DNA of 35,924 bases. It comes from Gemmiger formicilis (GTDB lineage Bacteria > Bacillota > Clostridia > Oscillospirales > Ruminococcaceae). The DNA lies in contig NZ_WQOH01000001.1 in NCBI RefSeq assembly GCF_018784445.1, positions 1 through 35,924 on the forward strand, in the 5' to 3' direction. The position numbers and the translations under genes are program-made. How positions within the stretch are numbered: position 1 is the stretch's first letter; each line of letters opens with the position of its first letter. Under the pieces are notes generated by a model. That model was given only the letters and a program-made list of their open reading frames with translations. It was not told where the DNA came from and searched no databases. Of the stretch, positions 1 through 8,014 are shown piece after piece.

Positions 1-80
1 TGGCGGGCGTGGGCGACATTGCCGGCAAGGGCATGGTCGAGACCGATGAGCGCATCATCGACGTGATGATCGCAGGCGAT
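1..80. repeat. Terminal direct repeat (left copy), circular overlap
   Basis: These 80 bases are identical to the last 80 bases of the window. Both copies run to the very ends, and joining them keeps one reading frame open: the desulfidase-like gene that starts at 34656 continues into 81-89 and stops. This is what an assembler leaves when it reads round a closed circle, so the unique length would be 35844 bp. A true terminal redundancy of a linear molecule is less likely because the overlap lies inside a housekeeping-type enzyme gene. Confidence 0.9.
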
Positions 81-89
81 GCGTCATGA
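1..89 (+). CDS. cyuA: C-terminus of L-cysteine desulfidase/serine dehydratase-like protein (continued from 34656)
   Basis: This is the last part of the gene that begins at 34656. The reading frame in the final 80 bases of the window is the same as here, and after the overlap it adds Ala-Ser and a TGA stop at 87-89. The restored tail (RIIDVMIAGDAS) resembles the end of Escherichia coli YhaM/CyuA as I recall it, which supports the circular join. The TGA overlaps the ATG of the transporter gene at 86 (ATGA), so the two are probably translationally coupled. The main description is under the 34656 entry. Confidence 0.85.
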   Translation, partial: AGVGDIAGKGMVETDERIIDVMIAGDAS

Positions 90-970
90 GCCGGTTTGGC
101 AAGGGCGCGCTGCTCATGATCCTGTCCGCGCTGGGCTTTTCGGCAATGCAGATCGCCATTGCCAAGACGGCGCAGGGGATACCGCTGTTTGAGCAGCTGT
201 TTTTTCGCAACCTGTTTGCCTGCATCGCAGCCTTTGTCTCGCTGCGCAGAAAAAATCTGGCAGCCTTTGGCAAGCGGGAAAACCGCGGTCTGCTGGTGTT
301 CCGCTCGGCGGCGGGCTATGCGGGAATGATCGCACTGTTTTACGCTTCGGGCCATGCCGCCCAGGGCGACGTAGCCATCATCAACAAAATGTCGCCCTTT
401 GTGGTCACGGTCCTGGCGTGCCTGTTCCTGAAAGAAAAATTCACAGCCTATCAGGGCGTAGCCCTTGGGCTGGCCTTTGGGGGAGCGCTGCTGGTGTCCA
501 ACCCCACCTTCCAGTCCCACTGGTTCCCGGTGGCGGTGGCGTTCCTCTCGGCTGTGTTTTCGGGCGTGGCCTATACCGCCATCGGCGCCCTGAAAAACAG
601 GGAGCCCCCTGAGGTCATTGTCTTTTTCTTCTCGTTGTTCTCCACCATTGCGTCGGGGATCGCCATGCTTCCCCAGTTCAAAGTTCCCGATGCCCGGGAG
701 CTGGCATGGCTGATCTGCATCGGTGTGTTCGCCTTTGTGGGGCAGATCGCCCTCACCCAGGCCTACGTCCATGCCCCGGCGGCGCAGGTGAGTATCTTCA
801 ACTATTCCGGCATTCTGTTTTCCATGATCCTGGGCAATCTGTTCCTGGGACAGGTCCCCGCGCTATCTTCCGCAGCGGGCGGTGTGCTGGTATTTTTGGC
901 CGGTATTGTGATCCTGATCGGGCAAAGAAATGCCGCGCACAAAAACAAAAGAAACGAAAACATTACATAA
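86..970 (+). CDS. EamA-family (drug/metabolite transporter) membrane protein
   Basis: A 294-residue inner-membrane protein with about ten hydrophobic segments in two homologous halves, the length and pattern of the EamA/DMT superfamily. The second half starts near residue 150 (SHWFPVAVAFLSAVFSG). A short charged tail (HKNKRNENIT) would lie in the cytoplasm. Family members export or exchange small metabolites such as amino acids or nucleotides; the substrate cannot be read from sequence. The ATG overlaps the stop of the desulfidase-like gene, so it closes the operon beginning at 30431. It may export a product of that pathway. Three further genes upstream in the operon are enzymes, which supports a metabolite rather than a drug substrate. 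Confidence 0.85.
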   Translation: MSRFGKGALLMILSALGFSAMQIAIAKTAQGIPLFEQLFFRNLFACIAAFVSLRRKNLAAFGKRENRGLLVFRSAAGYAGMIALFYASGHAAQGDVAIINKMSPFVVTVLACLFLKEKFTAYQGVALGLAFGGALLVSNPTFQSHWFPVAVAFLSAVFSGVAYTAIGALKNREPPEVIVFFFSLFSTIASGIAMLPQFKVPDARELAWLICIGVFAFVGQIALTQAYVHAPAAQVSIFNYSGILFSMILGNLFLGQVPALSSAAGGVLVFLAGIVILIGQRNAAHKNKRNENIT

Positions 971-1204
971 TAAAATTGAAAAGCGGCGGGAAAAGCCCCG
1001 AAAACCCCGTAAAACCCACATTATATAATATAAAGTGCACAATTTTTATAAATATATATTGTCATTTGTATAGAAACTGTTGAGATAAGGTTGACAAAAT
1101 GACATTATGTGTGTGTGATGAAATCAAGAAATACGGGGGAAGAACAGGGCAGAGTTACCCCCGCAAAAATACGGAAAAAATCACGTGAAAAGGAGACATA
1201 TCAC
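971..1204 (+). promoter_or_regulatory. Promoter region of the liv operon
   Basis: This gene-free AT-rich stretch separates the exporter from the binding-protein gene. A TTGACA box lies at 1091-1096, with a weak TGTGAT box 17 nt further on at 1114-1119. The 9-mer ACATTATGT sits in the spacer at 1102-1110 and also overlaps the promoter at 30342-30350, so it may be a shared operator for the GntR regulator. A TATAAT at 1024-1029 has no convincing -35 partner. The AGGAGA ribosome binding site at 1191-1196 is 8 nt before the ATG at 1205 and decides that start over the upstream in-frame ATG at 1109. Confidence 0.5.
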
Positions 1205-2428
1205 ATGAAACGTCAGAAGCTTTTGAAAGTGGCGGGCGGCGCGCTGGCAGCCGCGATGTCGCTGGCAATGCTGGCCGGCTGCAGCGGCAATACCACCTCC
1301 GGCGGTTCTTCCACCGGTGAGACCGGCACCGCAAGCGAGAGCAGCACCGCCGGTGAGACCACCGGTACCGAAAAGAACAAGCTGGCGTTCTTCCTTCCCA
1401 TGACGGGCGACCAGATGCAGTACGGCGAGTCCCTTTCCCGCGGCGCTGAGCTGGCCCTCAAGCAGTATAACGAGAAGAACGGCACCGACTACGTCATCGA
1501 GATCATGGACGACAAGGGCGACCCGAAGGAAGCCGTCAACGTTGCCAACCTGATCGTTTCCGACCCCACGGTCATCGCGGGCATGGGCAGCTTCTCCAGC
1601 TCCTGCGCCATGGCGGCGGCCCCCGTCTTTGAAGAGGCAGACCTGCTGCTCTTCAGCCCCAACGCTTCCCACACCGACTTCCCCGCCATGGGCGAGAACA
1701 TGTTCTCCGCCGTTATGAGCCAGAAGTACGAGGGCGCTGAGTTCGCGGATGCGCTCATCGAGATGTTCGGCGCTCAGAACGTGGCGATCCTGTATCAGAA
1801 CACCGACCACGGCGTCATCGCCACCGACGTCTTTACCAAGCAGTACGAAGCCGGCGGCGGCAAGGTCATCATGTCCGAGACGTTCATTCCCGGCCAGACC
1901 AAGGACTTCTCCCCGGTTCTGTCCAGGATCAAGGAGCAGGACCCGGATCTGTTCTACGTCAACGCTTCCTACAATGACTGCGCTCAGATCTTCATGCAGG
2001 CCAAGGCCCTGAACATGGACTGCCAGCTGGTTGGCCCCGGAATGCTGCTGACCGAAGAATTCCTGGACGTTGTCGGCAACAAGATCGACGGCACCATCGT
2101 CATGAGCAGCGTTCCCGCCTTCCTGCCCTCTGTTCTGGAGAGCGGCGAGCTGGATGCGGCTTCCAAGAACTTTGTGGACAGCTACACCGCAGAATACAAC
2201 GAAGTCCCCGACGGTTTCGCAGCCAGCGCCTTTGACGCGGTCAACATCGTGCTGGATGCGGTGGCCAAGGTTGGCACCGATACCCCGGCCCTGCGCGAGG
2301 AGCTCAAGACCCTGCGCGATTACCCCGGCGTTTCCGGCTACAATATGTCGTTCAATGAGCAGAAAGAAATGGTCAAGGGAATTTACCTGTTCGAGATCCA
2401 GGACGGCCAGTTCGTTCGCGTGAAGTGA
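1205..2428 (+). CDS. livJ: ABC transporter substrate-binding lipoprotein, branched-chain amino acid type
   Basis: A 407-residue lipoprotein. The signal peptide (MKRQKLLKVAGGALAAAMSL) ends in the lipobox LAGC, followed by a Ser/Thr/Gly-rich linker to about residue 55. The rest is a type 1 periplasmic binding protein fold (Peripla_BP_6): LAFFLPMTGDQMQYGESLSRGAELA at its start and FDAVNIVLDAV near the end are typical. It captures the ligand outside the cell for the LivH/LivM channel. The family takes branched-chain amino acids, amides, urea or short carboxylates, so the ligand is not certain. It sits first in the transporter operon, followed by a terminator-like hairpin. Confidence 0.9.
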   Translation: MKRQKLLKVAGGALAAAMSLAMLAGCSGNTTSGGSSTGETGTASESSTAGETTGTEKNKLAFFLPMTGDQMQYGESLSRGAELALKQYNEKNGTDYVIEIMDDKGDPKEAVNVANLIVSDPTVIAGMGSFSSSCAMAAAPVFEEADLLLFSPNASHTDFPAMGENMFSAVMSQKYEGAEFADALIEMFGAQNVAILYQNTDHGVIATDVFTKQYEAGGGKVIMSETFIPGQTKDFSPVLSRIKEQDPDLFYVNASYNDCAQIFMQAKALNMDCQLVGPGMLLTEEFLDVVGNKIDGTIVMSSVPAFLPSVLESGELDAASKNFVDSYTAEYNEVPDGFAASAFDAVNIVLDAVAKVGTDTPALREELKTLRDYPGVSGYNMSFNEQKEMVKGIYLFEIQDGQFVRVK

Positions 2429-2444
2429 TGGAATAAAAATTCAT

Positions 2445-2485
2445 GCGGGAGAGAGGTCATAAGATCGGCTCTCCCGCTTTTGTTT
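2445..2485 (+). terminator. Intra-operon attenuator hairpin after livJ
   Basis: A perfect 9-bp stem (GCGGGAGAG at 2445-2453 with CTCTCCCGC at 2469-2477) is followed by TTTTGTTT. It lies between the binding-protein gene and the permease gene. Partial termination here would give more binding protein than membrane components, a common arrangement in ABC uptake operons. Confidence 0.75.
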
Positions 2486-2496
2486 GACAGGCGGTG

Positions 2497-3381
2497 ATGC
2501 GAGTGTTTTTTCAGCAGTTGATCAATGGAATTACAATCGGAAGTACCTACGCATTGGTGTCCATCGGCTTTACCATGGTGTTCGGCGTTCTGGAACTGAC
2601 CAACTTTGCCAATGGCTCCTTGTACATGCTGGGCGCGTATCTGTCGCTGATGCTCTATTCGGCGACCGGCATGAACGCATTCCTGGCGTTCTTTATCAGT
2701 ATCATCCTGACAGGCGGCGTGGGCTACCTGCTGGACCGGCTGGCCCTGCGCCGGCTGCGCAACAAAAAGGCCCCCAAACTGACCGGCCTTATCACAACGC
2801 TGGGCATGTCCATGATCATCGACAACACGATCATGCTGGCGTTCGGCAGCGAGACCAAGCCCTTCCCCAACCACTTTGATTTCGGCCGCATCGAAATCGG
2901 CAGCGTCGTCATCAGCTGGGTCCAGATCATCATTCTGGCGACCGCCCTGACGCTGATGCTGATCCTCTCCTTTGTGGTCTACAAGACCAAGATCGGCAAG
3001 GCCATGCGCTGCACCTCTCAGAATGCGGAGGCTGCCCGCCTGATGGGCATCAGCGTCAACCGGGTCATCGCTTTCACCTTCATCATCAGCGGTGTCCTGG
3101 CCTGCATTTCCGGCAACCTGGTGGGCATGTACTATCAGACCGTGGATATCACCATGGGCGCTTCCATCGGTATGAAGACCTTTGCCTCGGCCATCCTGGG
3201 CGGCGTCGGCGTTCTGCCCGGCGCCATGGTGGGCGGCCTGGTGGTCGGCGTCATCGAGACCTTTGCCGCGGGCTATATCAGCTCCGGCTACCGCGATGCC
3301 ATTTCGTTTGTCGTGCTGATCCTAGTGCTTCTCATCAAGCCCAGCGGACTGTTTGGCAGCAAACAGATCAATAAAGTGTAA
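2497..3381 (+). CDS. livH: Branched-chain amino acid-type ABC transporter permease LivH
   Basis: A 294-residue integral membrane protein of the LivH family with about eight hydrophobic segments. Visible hallmarks are GSTYALVSIGFTMVFGVLELTNFANG at the N-terminus and the cytoplasmic loop MRCTSQNAEAARLMGI (residues about 168-183), which contacts the ATPase in this family. It forms half of the channel with LivM. I chose the ATG at 2497; a GTG at 2494 directly precedes it and is equally possible. The gene ends 17 bases before livM. Confidence 0.93.
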   Translation: MRVFFQQLINGITIGSTYALVSIGFTMVFGVLELTNFANGSLYMLGAYLSLMLYSATGMNAFLAFFISIILTGGVGYLLDRLALRRLRNKKAPKLTGLITTLGMSMIIDNTIMLAFGSETKPFPNHFDFGRIEIGSVVISWVQIIILATALTLMLILSFVVYKTKIGKAMRCTSQNAEAARLMGISVNRVIAFTFIISGVLACISGNLVGMYYQTVDITMGASIGMKTFASAILGGVGVLPGAMVGGLVVGVIETFAAGYISSGYRDAISFVVLILVLLIKPSGLFGSKQINKV

Positions 3382-3398
3382 AGGAGGCGGACGCTGTA

Positions 3399-4394
3399 AT
3401 GGAAAAGTTCTGTGAAAAACTTGTTCGGTATCGTGTTCCGCTGCTGATCCTGGCCTGTGTGGTAGCTGTGGCCTTTCCCTTTGTGTTCCCGTCCAAGTAT
3501 TTTATCCGCATCGGCACCGTCTGCCTGATGTACGTCATGATCACCCTCAGCCTGAACCTGATGGTCGGCTACATGGGCCAGATGTCCTTCGGCCACGCGG
3601 CGTTCATGGGCATCGGCGCATATACCGCGGCGATTTTGACAACGACCTATGATGTCCCGTTTTTTGTAGCGTTCATCCTGGCCGGTGTTGTGGCGGGCCT
3701 GTTCGGCCTGCTGCTGGGCCTGCCGGTCTTGAAGCTCAAAGGATACTACTTTACCATCATCACCATGGTTTTCTGTGAGATCGTGCGCGTGGTGGAACTG
3801 AACTGGATGAGCCTGACCCGCGGCCCGCTGGGCATCATGGCCATCCCCAAGCCCTCCTTCCTGGGTTTTGAAATCACCACCCCCCGGCAGTTCTATTTCA
3901 TGATCCTTGTGCTGGTGGCGCTGTCCACTCTGGTCGTCTCCAACCTGATGAAATCCCGCGTTGGTTACGCCATCCTGGCCATCCGTGACGATGAGCTGGC
4001 CGCCGAGGCCATGGGCATCCACGTGTTCCGCTACAAGATGATCGTCTTTATCCTGTCGTCCCTACTGGTCGGCCTGGCGGGCGCGTTCTACGCCACCTAC
4101 ACCAGCTACATCGACCCCAGCAGCTTTGCTGCCGCACAGTCCAACGATATGCTGGTCATGGTGATCTTCGGCGGCCTGGGCAATACGGTAGGCAGCTTTA
4201 TCGGCGCCATCTCGCTGTCCATCCTGCCTGAAGCGCTGCGTGACCTGGCCCAGTACCGTCAGCTGATCTACGGCGTGCTGCTTGTGCTGCTGATGATGGT
4301 CAAGCCGCAGGGCCTGCTGGGCGACATCAACTTCAAGTATATCCGTCAGCGCATGGAGCACCGCGAAAAGAGCAAGGAGGCCGCCAATGAGTGA
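3399..4394 (+). CDS. livM: Branched-chain amino acid-type ABC transporter permease LivM
   Basis: A 331-residue inner-membrane permease, partner of LivH. The family segments LSLNLMVGYMGQMSFGHAAFMGIGAYTAA and AIRDDELAAEAMGIHVFRYKMIVF (the ATPase-contacting loop) are clear, and the C-terminal segment ends in the usual VKPQGLLG. A strong ribosome binding site (AAAGGAGG) lies about 9 nt before the ATG. Its last 8 bases overlap the start of the first ATPase gene, so translation of the two is likely coupled. Confidence 0.93.
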   Translation: MEKFCEKLVRYRVPLLILACVVAVAFPFVFPSKYFIRIGTVCLMYVMITLSLNLMVGYMGQMSFGHAAFMGIGAYTAAILTTTYDVPFFVAFILAGVVAGLFGLLLGLPVLKLKGYYFTIITMVFCEIVRVVELNWMSLTRGPLGIMAIPKPSFLGFEITTPRQFYFMILVLVALSTLVVSNLMKSRVGYAILAIRDDELAAEAMGIHVFRYKMIVFILSSLLVGLAGAFYATYTSYIDPSSFAAAQSNDMLVMVIFGGLGNTVGSFIGAISLSILPEALRDLAQYRQLIYGVLLVLLMMVKPQGLLGDINFKYIRQRMEHREKSKEAANE

Positions 4395-5154
4395 GAGAAT
4401 TTTGAAAACAGAACACATCACTCAGCGTTTCGGCGGTCTGGTGGCTCTGTCTGACATCAGCATGGAGGTCAACTCCGGCGAGATCGTCGGCATCATCGGT
4501 CCCAACGGCGCCGGCAAGAGTACCCTGTTCAACGTCATTACCGGCATGTACAACCCCACCGAGGGCAAGGTGGAGATGCTGGGACAGGACGTCACCGGCT
4601 GGAAGCCCTACCGCATCACCGAGCTGGGCTTCTCCCGCACCTTCCAGAACATCCGTCTGTTCCCCCGCATGACGGTGCAGGACAATGTCATTGTGGGCAT
4701 GCACACCCGGACCAAGGGCAATATTTTCTCCGGTGTGTTCTTTACCAAAAAGGAGAAGGAGGAGCGCGCCAGCTGCGTGCGGGAAGCGGATACCATCCTT
4801 CGCCTGCTTGGCCTTTACGAGGACCGGTTCGAGATGGGCACCAGCCTGCCCTACGGTTCCCAGCGCAAGCTGGAGATCGCCCGTGCACTGGCCACACGGC
4901 CGAAGCTGCTGCTTCTGGACGAGCCCGCCGCCGGCATGAATGAGCAGGAGACCGAGGAACTGCGTCAGATCGTATACCGTCTGAAAGAGATGGGATATAC
5001 CATCCTGCTCATTGAGCATGACATGAAGTTTGTCATGAACATCTGCGAGCGTATTTATGTTTTGAACAACGGCTGTATGATATCCAGCGGTACACCGGAT
5101 GAGGTCCGGACGGACCCGGTGGTCATCGAGGCATATCTGGGCAAGGAGGAATGA
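4387..5154 (+). CDS. livG: ABC transporter ATP-binding protein LivG
   Basis: A 255-residue cytoplasmic ATPase. The Walker A motif GPNGAGKST lies near residues 38-46 and the Walker B LLLLDEP near residue 178. The signature region reads LPYGSQRKLEIARAL, the LivG form in which the first Gly-Gly of the usual LSGGQ is replaced; the H-loop is LLIEHDMKFVM. The gene overlaps the end of livM. With LivF it powers uptake of the ligand bound by the lipoprotein. The long insert after residue 105 (NIFSGVFFTKKEKEERA) is normal for LivG. Confidence 0.94.
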   Translation: MSERILKTEHITQRFGGLVALSDISMEVNSGEIVGIIGPNGAGKSTLFNVITGMYNPTEGKVEMLGQDVTGWKPYRITELGFSRTFQNIRLFPRMTVQDNVIVGMHTRTKGNIFSGVFFTKKEKEERASCVREADTILRLLGLYEDRFEMGTSLPYGSQRKLEIARALATRPKLLLLDEPAAGMNEQETEELRQIVYRLKEMGYTILLIEHDMKFVMNICERIYVLNNGCMISSGTPDEVRTDPVVIEAYLGKEE

Positions 5155-5157
5155 GCC

Positions 5158-5868
5158 ATGGCACTGCTGAAACTGGAAAATGTGACGGTGAACTACGGCA
5201 GCATCAATGCGCTCTCGGGGATCAACCTGGAAGTCAATGAAGGGGAGATCGTAACGCTGATCGGTTCCAACGGCGCAGGCAAAAGCACGACCATGCGCAC
5301 GATCATGGGCCTGAAGCACTGCGACGGCGGAAAGATCTTCTTCAATGGCGAGGATATCACCAATAAAGATACCCGCGTCATGGTGCAGAAGGGCATCATC
5401 CTTTCGCCGGAAGGCCGTCAGGTGTTCCCGCGGTTCTCGGTCGAGGATAACCTCCGCATGGGTGCGTATACCCGCCCGGATCAGGAGATCCCGGAAACCA
5501 TGGAGCAGGTGTTCCAGCTGTTCCCCAAACTGCGGGACCGCCGCAAGCAGATCGCGGGTACGCTGTCCGGCGGCGAACAGCAGATGCTGGCAGTCGGCCG
5601 CGCCATGATGGCAAAACCCCGCCTGCTGCTTCTGGACGAGCCCAGCCTTGGCCTGGCGCCCCTGGTCATCAAGGAAATCTTTGATATGATCGACAAGATC
5701 CGTGACATGGGCACCACCATTCTTCTGGTAGAACAGAACGCCCGCGTGGCGCTGCGGCATTCCGACCGCGCCTACGTGCTGGAAACGGGCCGCATCGTCC
5801 TTTCGGATACGGCGCAGGCTCTGCTGAATTCCGATATGGTGCGCAAAGCCTACCTTGGCGGTCTTTGA
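5158..5868 (+). CDS. livF: ABC transporter ATP-binding protein LivF
   Basis: A 236-residue ATPase and the second nucleotide-binding subunit. Walker A is GSNGAGKST, the signature is LSGGEQQMLAVGRAMM, Walker B is LLLLDEPSLGLAP, and the H-loop region is VEQNARVALRHSDRAYVLETG, all as expected for LivF. It begins 3 bases after livG and is the last gene before a strong terminator, which fixes the operon as livJHMGF. All five subunits are intact, so the transporter should work. Confidence 0.95.
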   Translation: MALLKLENVTVNYGSINALSGINLEVNEGEIVTLIGSNGAGKSTTMRTIMGLKHCDGGKIFFNGEDITNKDTRVMVQKGIILSPEGRQVFPRFSVEDNLRMGAYTRPDQEIPETMEQVFQLFPKLRDRRKQIAGTLSGGEQQMLAVGRAMMAKPRLLLLDEPSLGLAPLVIKEIFDMIDKIRDMGTTILLVEQNARVALRHSDRAYVLETGRIVLSDTAQALLNSDMVRKAYLGGL

Positions 5869-5888
5869 TCCAACCAATAACAGAAAAA

Positions 5889-5940
5889 CGCCCCCCGCGC
5901 AGCCGTTTTCGTTGCTGTGCCGGGGGCGCTTTTTATTTTT
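5889..5940 (+). terminator. Rho-independent terminator of the liv operon
   Basis: A GC-rich stem (CGCCCCCCGCGCAGC against GCTGTGCCGGGGGCG, with one wobble and one mismatch) is followed by CTTTTTATTTTTT. It begins 20 bases after the livF stop. Confidence 0.9.
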
Positions 5941-6040
5941 TGGTGTGAAGAAAAAGCGGAAACGCCGTCACGGGGAACTATGACTCCGGGATGGCGTCAA
6001 GGCGGGAATTGGCGGGCTGTCCCGCAAAGCGGCTTTCGGT

Positions 6041-6259
6041 TTACCAGATGACCTCGTCCTCCGGCAGGCAGTCTTTAAGGGGAGTGTCCATTCCGTCCAG
6101 GAGTTTGGCCCTCATGGCAGGAGACTCCGAAAGTTCCCGCGTTGCCCGGGTGCCGTCGGCAGGGACCGGGGCGTGGGCAGCGAGATCGCCGTTCCCGTCC
6201 GAGGACTTTTGGGCGGGAGATTCCCGGAAATGGTCCTTGTCATCTGTGGTATGGCACAT
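6041..6259 (-). CDS. Small acidic protein, unknown
   Basis: A 72-residue ORF starting at an ATG at 6259 with an AAAGGAT ribosome binding site 9 nt upstream. It begins MCHTTDDKDHFRESP and ends LKDCLPEDEVIW. It is hydrophilic and rich in Asp, Pro and Ser, with no signal peptide or membrane segment. I do not recognise the family. It lies downstream of the CPBP protease gene on the same strand, about 90 bases away, and could be cotranscribed if the weak hairpin between them is leaky. A longer in-frame extension over the protease gene is only a shadow. Confidence 0.5.
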   Translation of the reverse strand: MCHTTDDKDHFRESPAQKSSDGNGDLAAHAPVPADGTRATRELSESPAMRAKLLDGMDTPLKDCLPEDEVIW

Positions 6260-6323
6260 GGAATTTATCCTTTCTGCGCGGGAAGGCCACGCGGGTTTCT
6301 TTGTAATTCCGTATAGCATACTG

Positions 6324-6350
6324 TAAAAGAATATGACCGGTTTTCCCGGT
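6324..6350 (-). terminator. Weak terminator-like hairpin after the CPBP protease gene
   Basis: On the minus strand ACCGG-GAAAA-CCGGT is followed after a few bases by TTCTTTT, just past the protease stop codon. The stem is only five pairs. Confidence 0.4.
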
Positions 6351-6351
6351 G

Positions 6352-7080
6352 TCACCCGGCGGCCTCGAGCCGGTCGACGCAGCGGGTGAAGCCCTGCAGA
6401 GCCCAGAGAGTCAGCGCCAGTCCGGTGACCACGATCAGCAGCGACAGTATCATGCCTGCGGTACGGTTCCACATGAGCAGGGAATAGGCGCTGATGCCCA
6501 GGAAGGCGCTGCCATTGTACAGCATGTGGATCAGGATGCCGTATCCGAGGGACCCGGTGTACCAGCACAGGTATCCCAGCAGCAGCCCGGTGAGGAAGGT
6601 CTGTGGCCACATGGGCCACGCATGCCCTACGGAAAAGATGAGCGCAGGGATCACGATGCCGCCCTCCCAGGGCAGATTTCTGCAAAGACCCTGGGTCAGG
6701 CCGCCGCGGTAGATCAGTTCCTCGCTGATGGGCCCCAACACGGCCACGGATAAAAACTGTACCGGCAGCACGCCATCGGTCGCGGTACTGCTTCCGCCGT
6801 CGTAGTTGAATATAACAGACAGCACCATGGACAGCTGACAAAACAGAAGTTTCCCCGCAAGGAGTGCCAGCGTCCAGGGCAGCAGCTGCCGCCGCACCCG
6901 GAACAGGGCGTGACGCTGGCCGACGGGCAGGCGCATCAAAAGCACCGCCGCCACAAGCAGAGTGAGCAGACCGGAAAAAGCCAGGCTGCGTGCATCCAAC
7001 GGGATGCCCAGTGCCCCGGCTATCTGATAGCCAAGGAAGAAAAAAATTACACCCAACACAATGCCATGCCAGAGCTTCAT
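6352..7080 (-). CDS. CPBP family intramembrane metalloprotease
   Basis: A 242-residue membrane protein with about seven hydrophobic segments. The CPBP (Abi) motifs are present in order: EELIYRG (residues about 120-126) as motif 1, VGHAWPMWPQTFLTGLLLG with the His as motif 2, and HMLYN as motif 3. The two Glu and the His residues would bind zinc in the membrane. Members process prenylated or other membrane peptides or protect against bacteriocins; the substrate here is unknown. I start at the ATG at 7080 because AGGGAGG lies about 8 nt upstream; the longer frame to 7269 has no hydrophobic or conserved content. The gene is monocistronic or leads a pair with the small ORF at 6041. Confidence 0.85.
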   Translation of the reverse strand: MKLWHGIVLGVIFFFLGYQIAGALGIPLDARSLAFSGLLTLLVAAVLLMRLPVGQRHALFRVRRQLLPWTLALLAGKLLFCQLSMVLSVIFNYDGGSSTATDGVLPVQFLSVAVLGPISEELIYRGGLTQGLCRNLPWEGGIVIPALIFSVGHAWPMWPQTFLTGLLLGYLCWYTGSLGYGILIHMLYNGSAFLGISAYSLLMWNRTAGMILSLLIVVTGLALTLWALQGFTRCVDRLEAAG

Positions 7081-7267
7081 CCCGGGCCCTCCCTGCCGCT
7101 TGTTATAAGATACTTTTATTGTACCGTCCCGGCCGCGCCCCGGCAACACACGAAGTGCACGATTCCTTGTAAAGAAAATTGTGTACCATTTCGTCAATCC
7201 TAGACCGTACAAGATTCGTGTTTTTACAAACGGGAACGGCCGTTGTGGCGGCAACCCGGGAACAGAC

Positions 7268-7295
7268 AAAAAAAGAAAAAGCCCTCCGTAGAGCT
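7268..7295 (-). terminator. Terminator of the tRNA-Arg gene
   Basis: On the minus strand AGCTCT-ACGG-AGGGCT forms a 6-bp stem followed by TTTTTCTTTTTTT, beginning about 9 bases after the tRNA CCA end. Confidence 0.8.
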
Positions 7296-7303
7296 TTTAT
7301 CTT

Positions 7304-7380
7304 TGGTGCGCTGAAAGGGACTCGAACCCCTGGCCTTCTGATTCGTAGTCAGACACTCTATCCAGCTGAGCTACCAGCGC
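7304..7380 (-). tRNA. tRNA-Arg (anticodon ACG)
   Basis: A full cloverleaf on the minus strand with an encoded CCA. The acceptor stem pairs GCGCTGG with TCAGCGC (one G-T). The D-arm starts TAGCTCAG, the anticodon stem TCTGA/TCAGA closes the loop CTACGAA giving anticodon ACG, and the T-loop is TTCGAGT with stem AGGGG/CCCTT. A terminator follows. Finding a tRNA gene on what looks like a circular plasmid suggests that this part of the circle came from a chromosome. Confidence 0.95.
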
Positions 7381-7497
7381 GACTGAAAGAATTATAATAC
7401 CACAGGGGGAAGTCAATGTCAAGCATTTCTTCAAAATGTTTTTGCAAAATTCGGGTCAATTTGCCGCCCAAGGCAAGAAATGCCGGGAATCGGACGT

Positions 7498-7640
7498 TCA
7501 GCAGTCCTTTTTGCGGGGGAAGGGCGTCTCGCCGCCGGTGCGCATACGGTCAAGGACCTCGTTCAGGTCCTTGCAGCAGGCGTCGCACAGGGAAAGAATC
7601 TCCTCCGTGGGCTGCTGCAGATCCGGCACGCACGCCGTTG
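7498..7640 (-). pseudogene. C-terminal scrap of an unidentified minus-strand gene
   Basis: Read on the minus strand, about 45 codons run into a TGA at 7500-7498 and end in GGETPFPRKKDC; upstream they include PTEEILSLCDACCKDLNEV. There is no start codon with a ribosome binding site, and at about 7640 the sequence changes to conjugative-element DNA on the other strand. It looks like the 3' end of a chromosomal gene cut when the mobile element was inserted or deleted. The function is unknown and the upstream boundary is approximate. Confidence 0.4.
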
Positions 7641-7904
7641 AAGCTGTCCTCCAGTACCATGCTGCCGGATGCCCCGGAGCAGGCGCTGGATGAGTACCCC
7701 ATGCCGGACCCGATGCTCACGCTGGACGACCTGGAAAAGTGCGGCTACCGGGACGGGGATATGCTCCCCCTTTCCAAAGAGCGGGCGATGGAGCTTTACG
7801 AGCGGGATCTGACCGTGTATGCGGTGGTGGATGGCGGCAGCGCAGAGATGCTGTTTGACCGGGAAGAATTGGCATTGCTATCTGTGGACCGAAAAAGAAA
7901 GTAA
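7640..7904 (+). pseudogene. C-terminal fragment of a YodL/DUF4316-type conjugative-element protein
   Basis: About 85 codons (MLPDAPEQALDEYPMPDPML through LTLDDLEKCGYRDGDMLPLS to LLSVDRKRK) resemble the tail of the large YodL/DUF4316-type proteins of Tn1549-like integrative elements, in my recollection of those families. The N-terminal bulk is missing: the open frame upstream (from 7416) is shadow sequence of a different gene. The next ORF, a helicase/methylase N-terminus, is the normal downstream neighbour in such elements. Non-functional. Confidence 0.5.
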
Positions 7905-8014
7905 ATAAACTCACGGGCAGTATGCCTCTGCTCCGTTAAAAGTTACCCAGCAGGAAATCAGCAATGGTTTCCTGCTTTTTCTTTGCCTGAAAACAGGAGA
8001 AAGGAGGAACACCA

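Noticed and set aside
1-80. Phage terminal redundancy
   Set aside because: No capsid, terminase or tail genes are present and the repeat lies inside an enzyme gene that becomes intact on joining.
4333-5877. Long open frame of 514 codons on the minus strand opposite livG and livF
   Set aside because: It mirrors two ATPase genes with all their motifs on the plus strand, has no ribosome binding site and gives His/Gln-rich shadow protein.
7416-7640. N-terminal part of the ORF opening at 7416
   Set aside because: It is Arg/Ser-rich frame opposite a minus-strand gene remnant and is not conserved-looking; only the part after about 7640 belongs to a real protein family.
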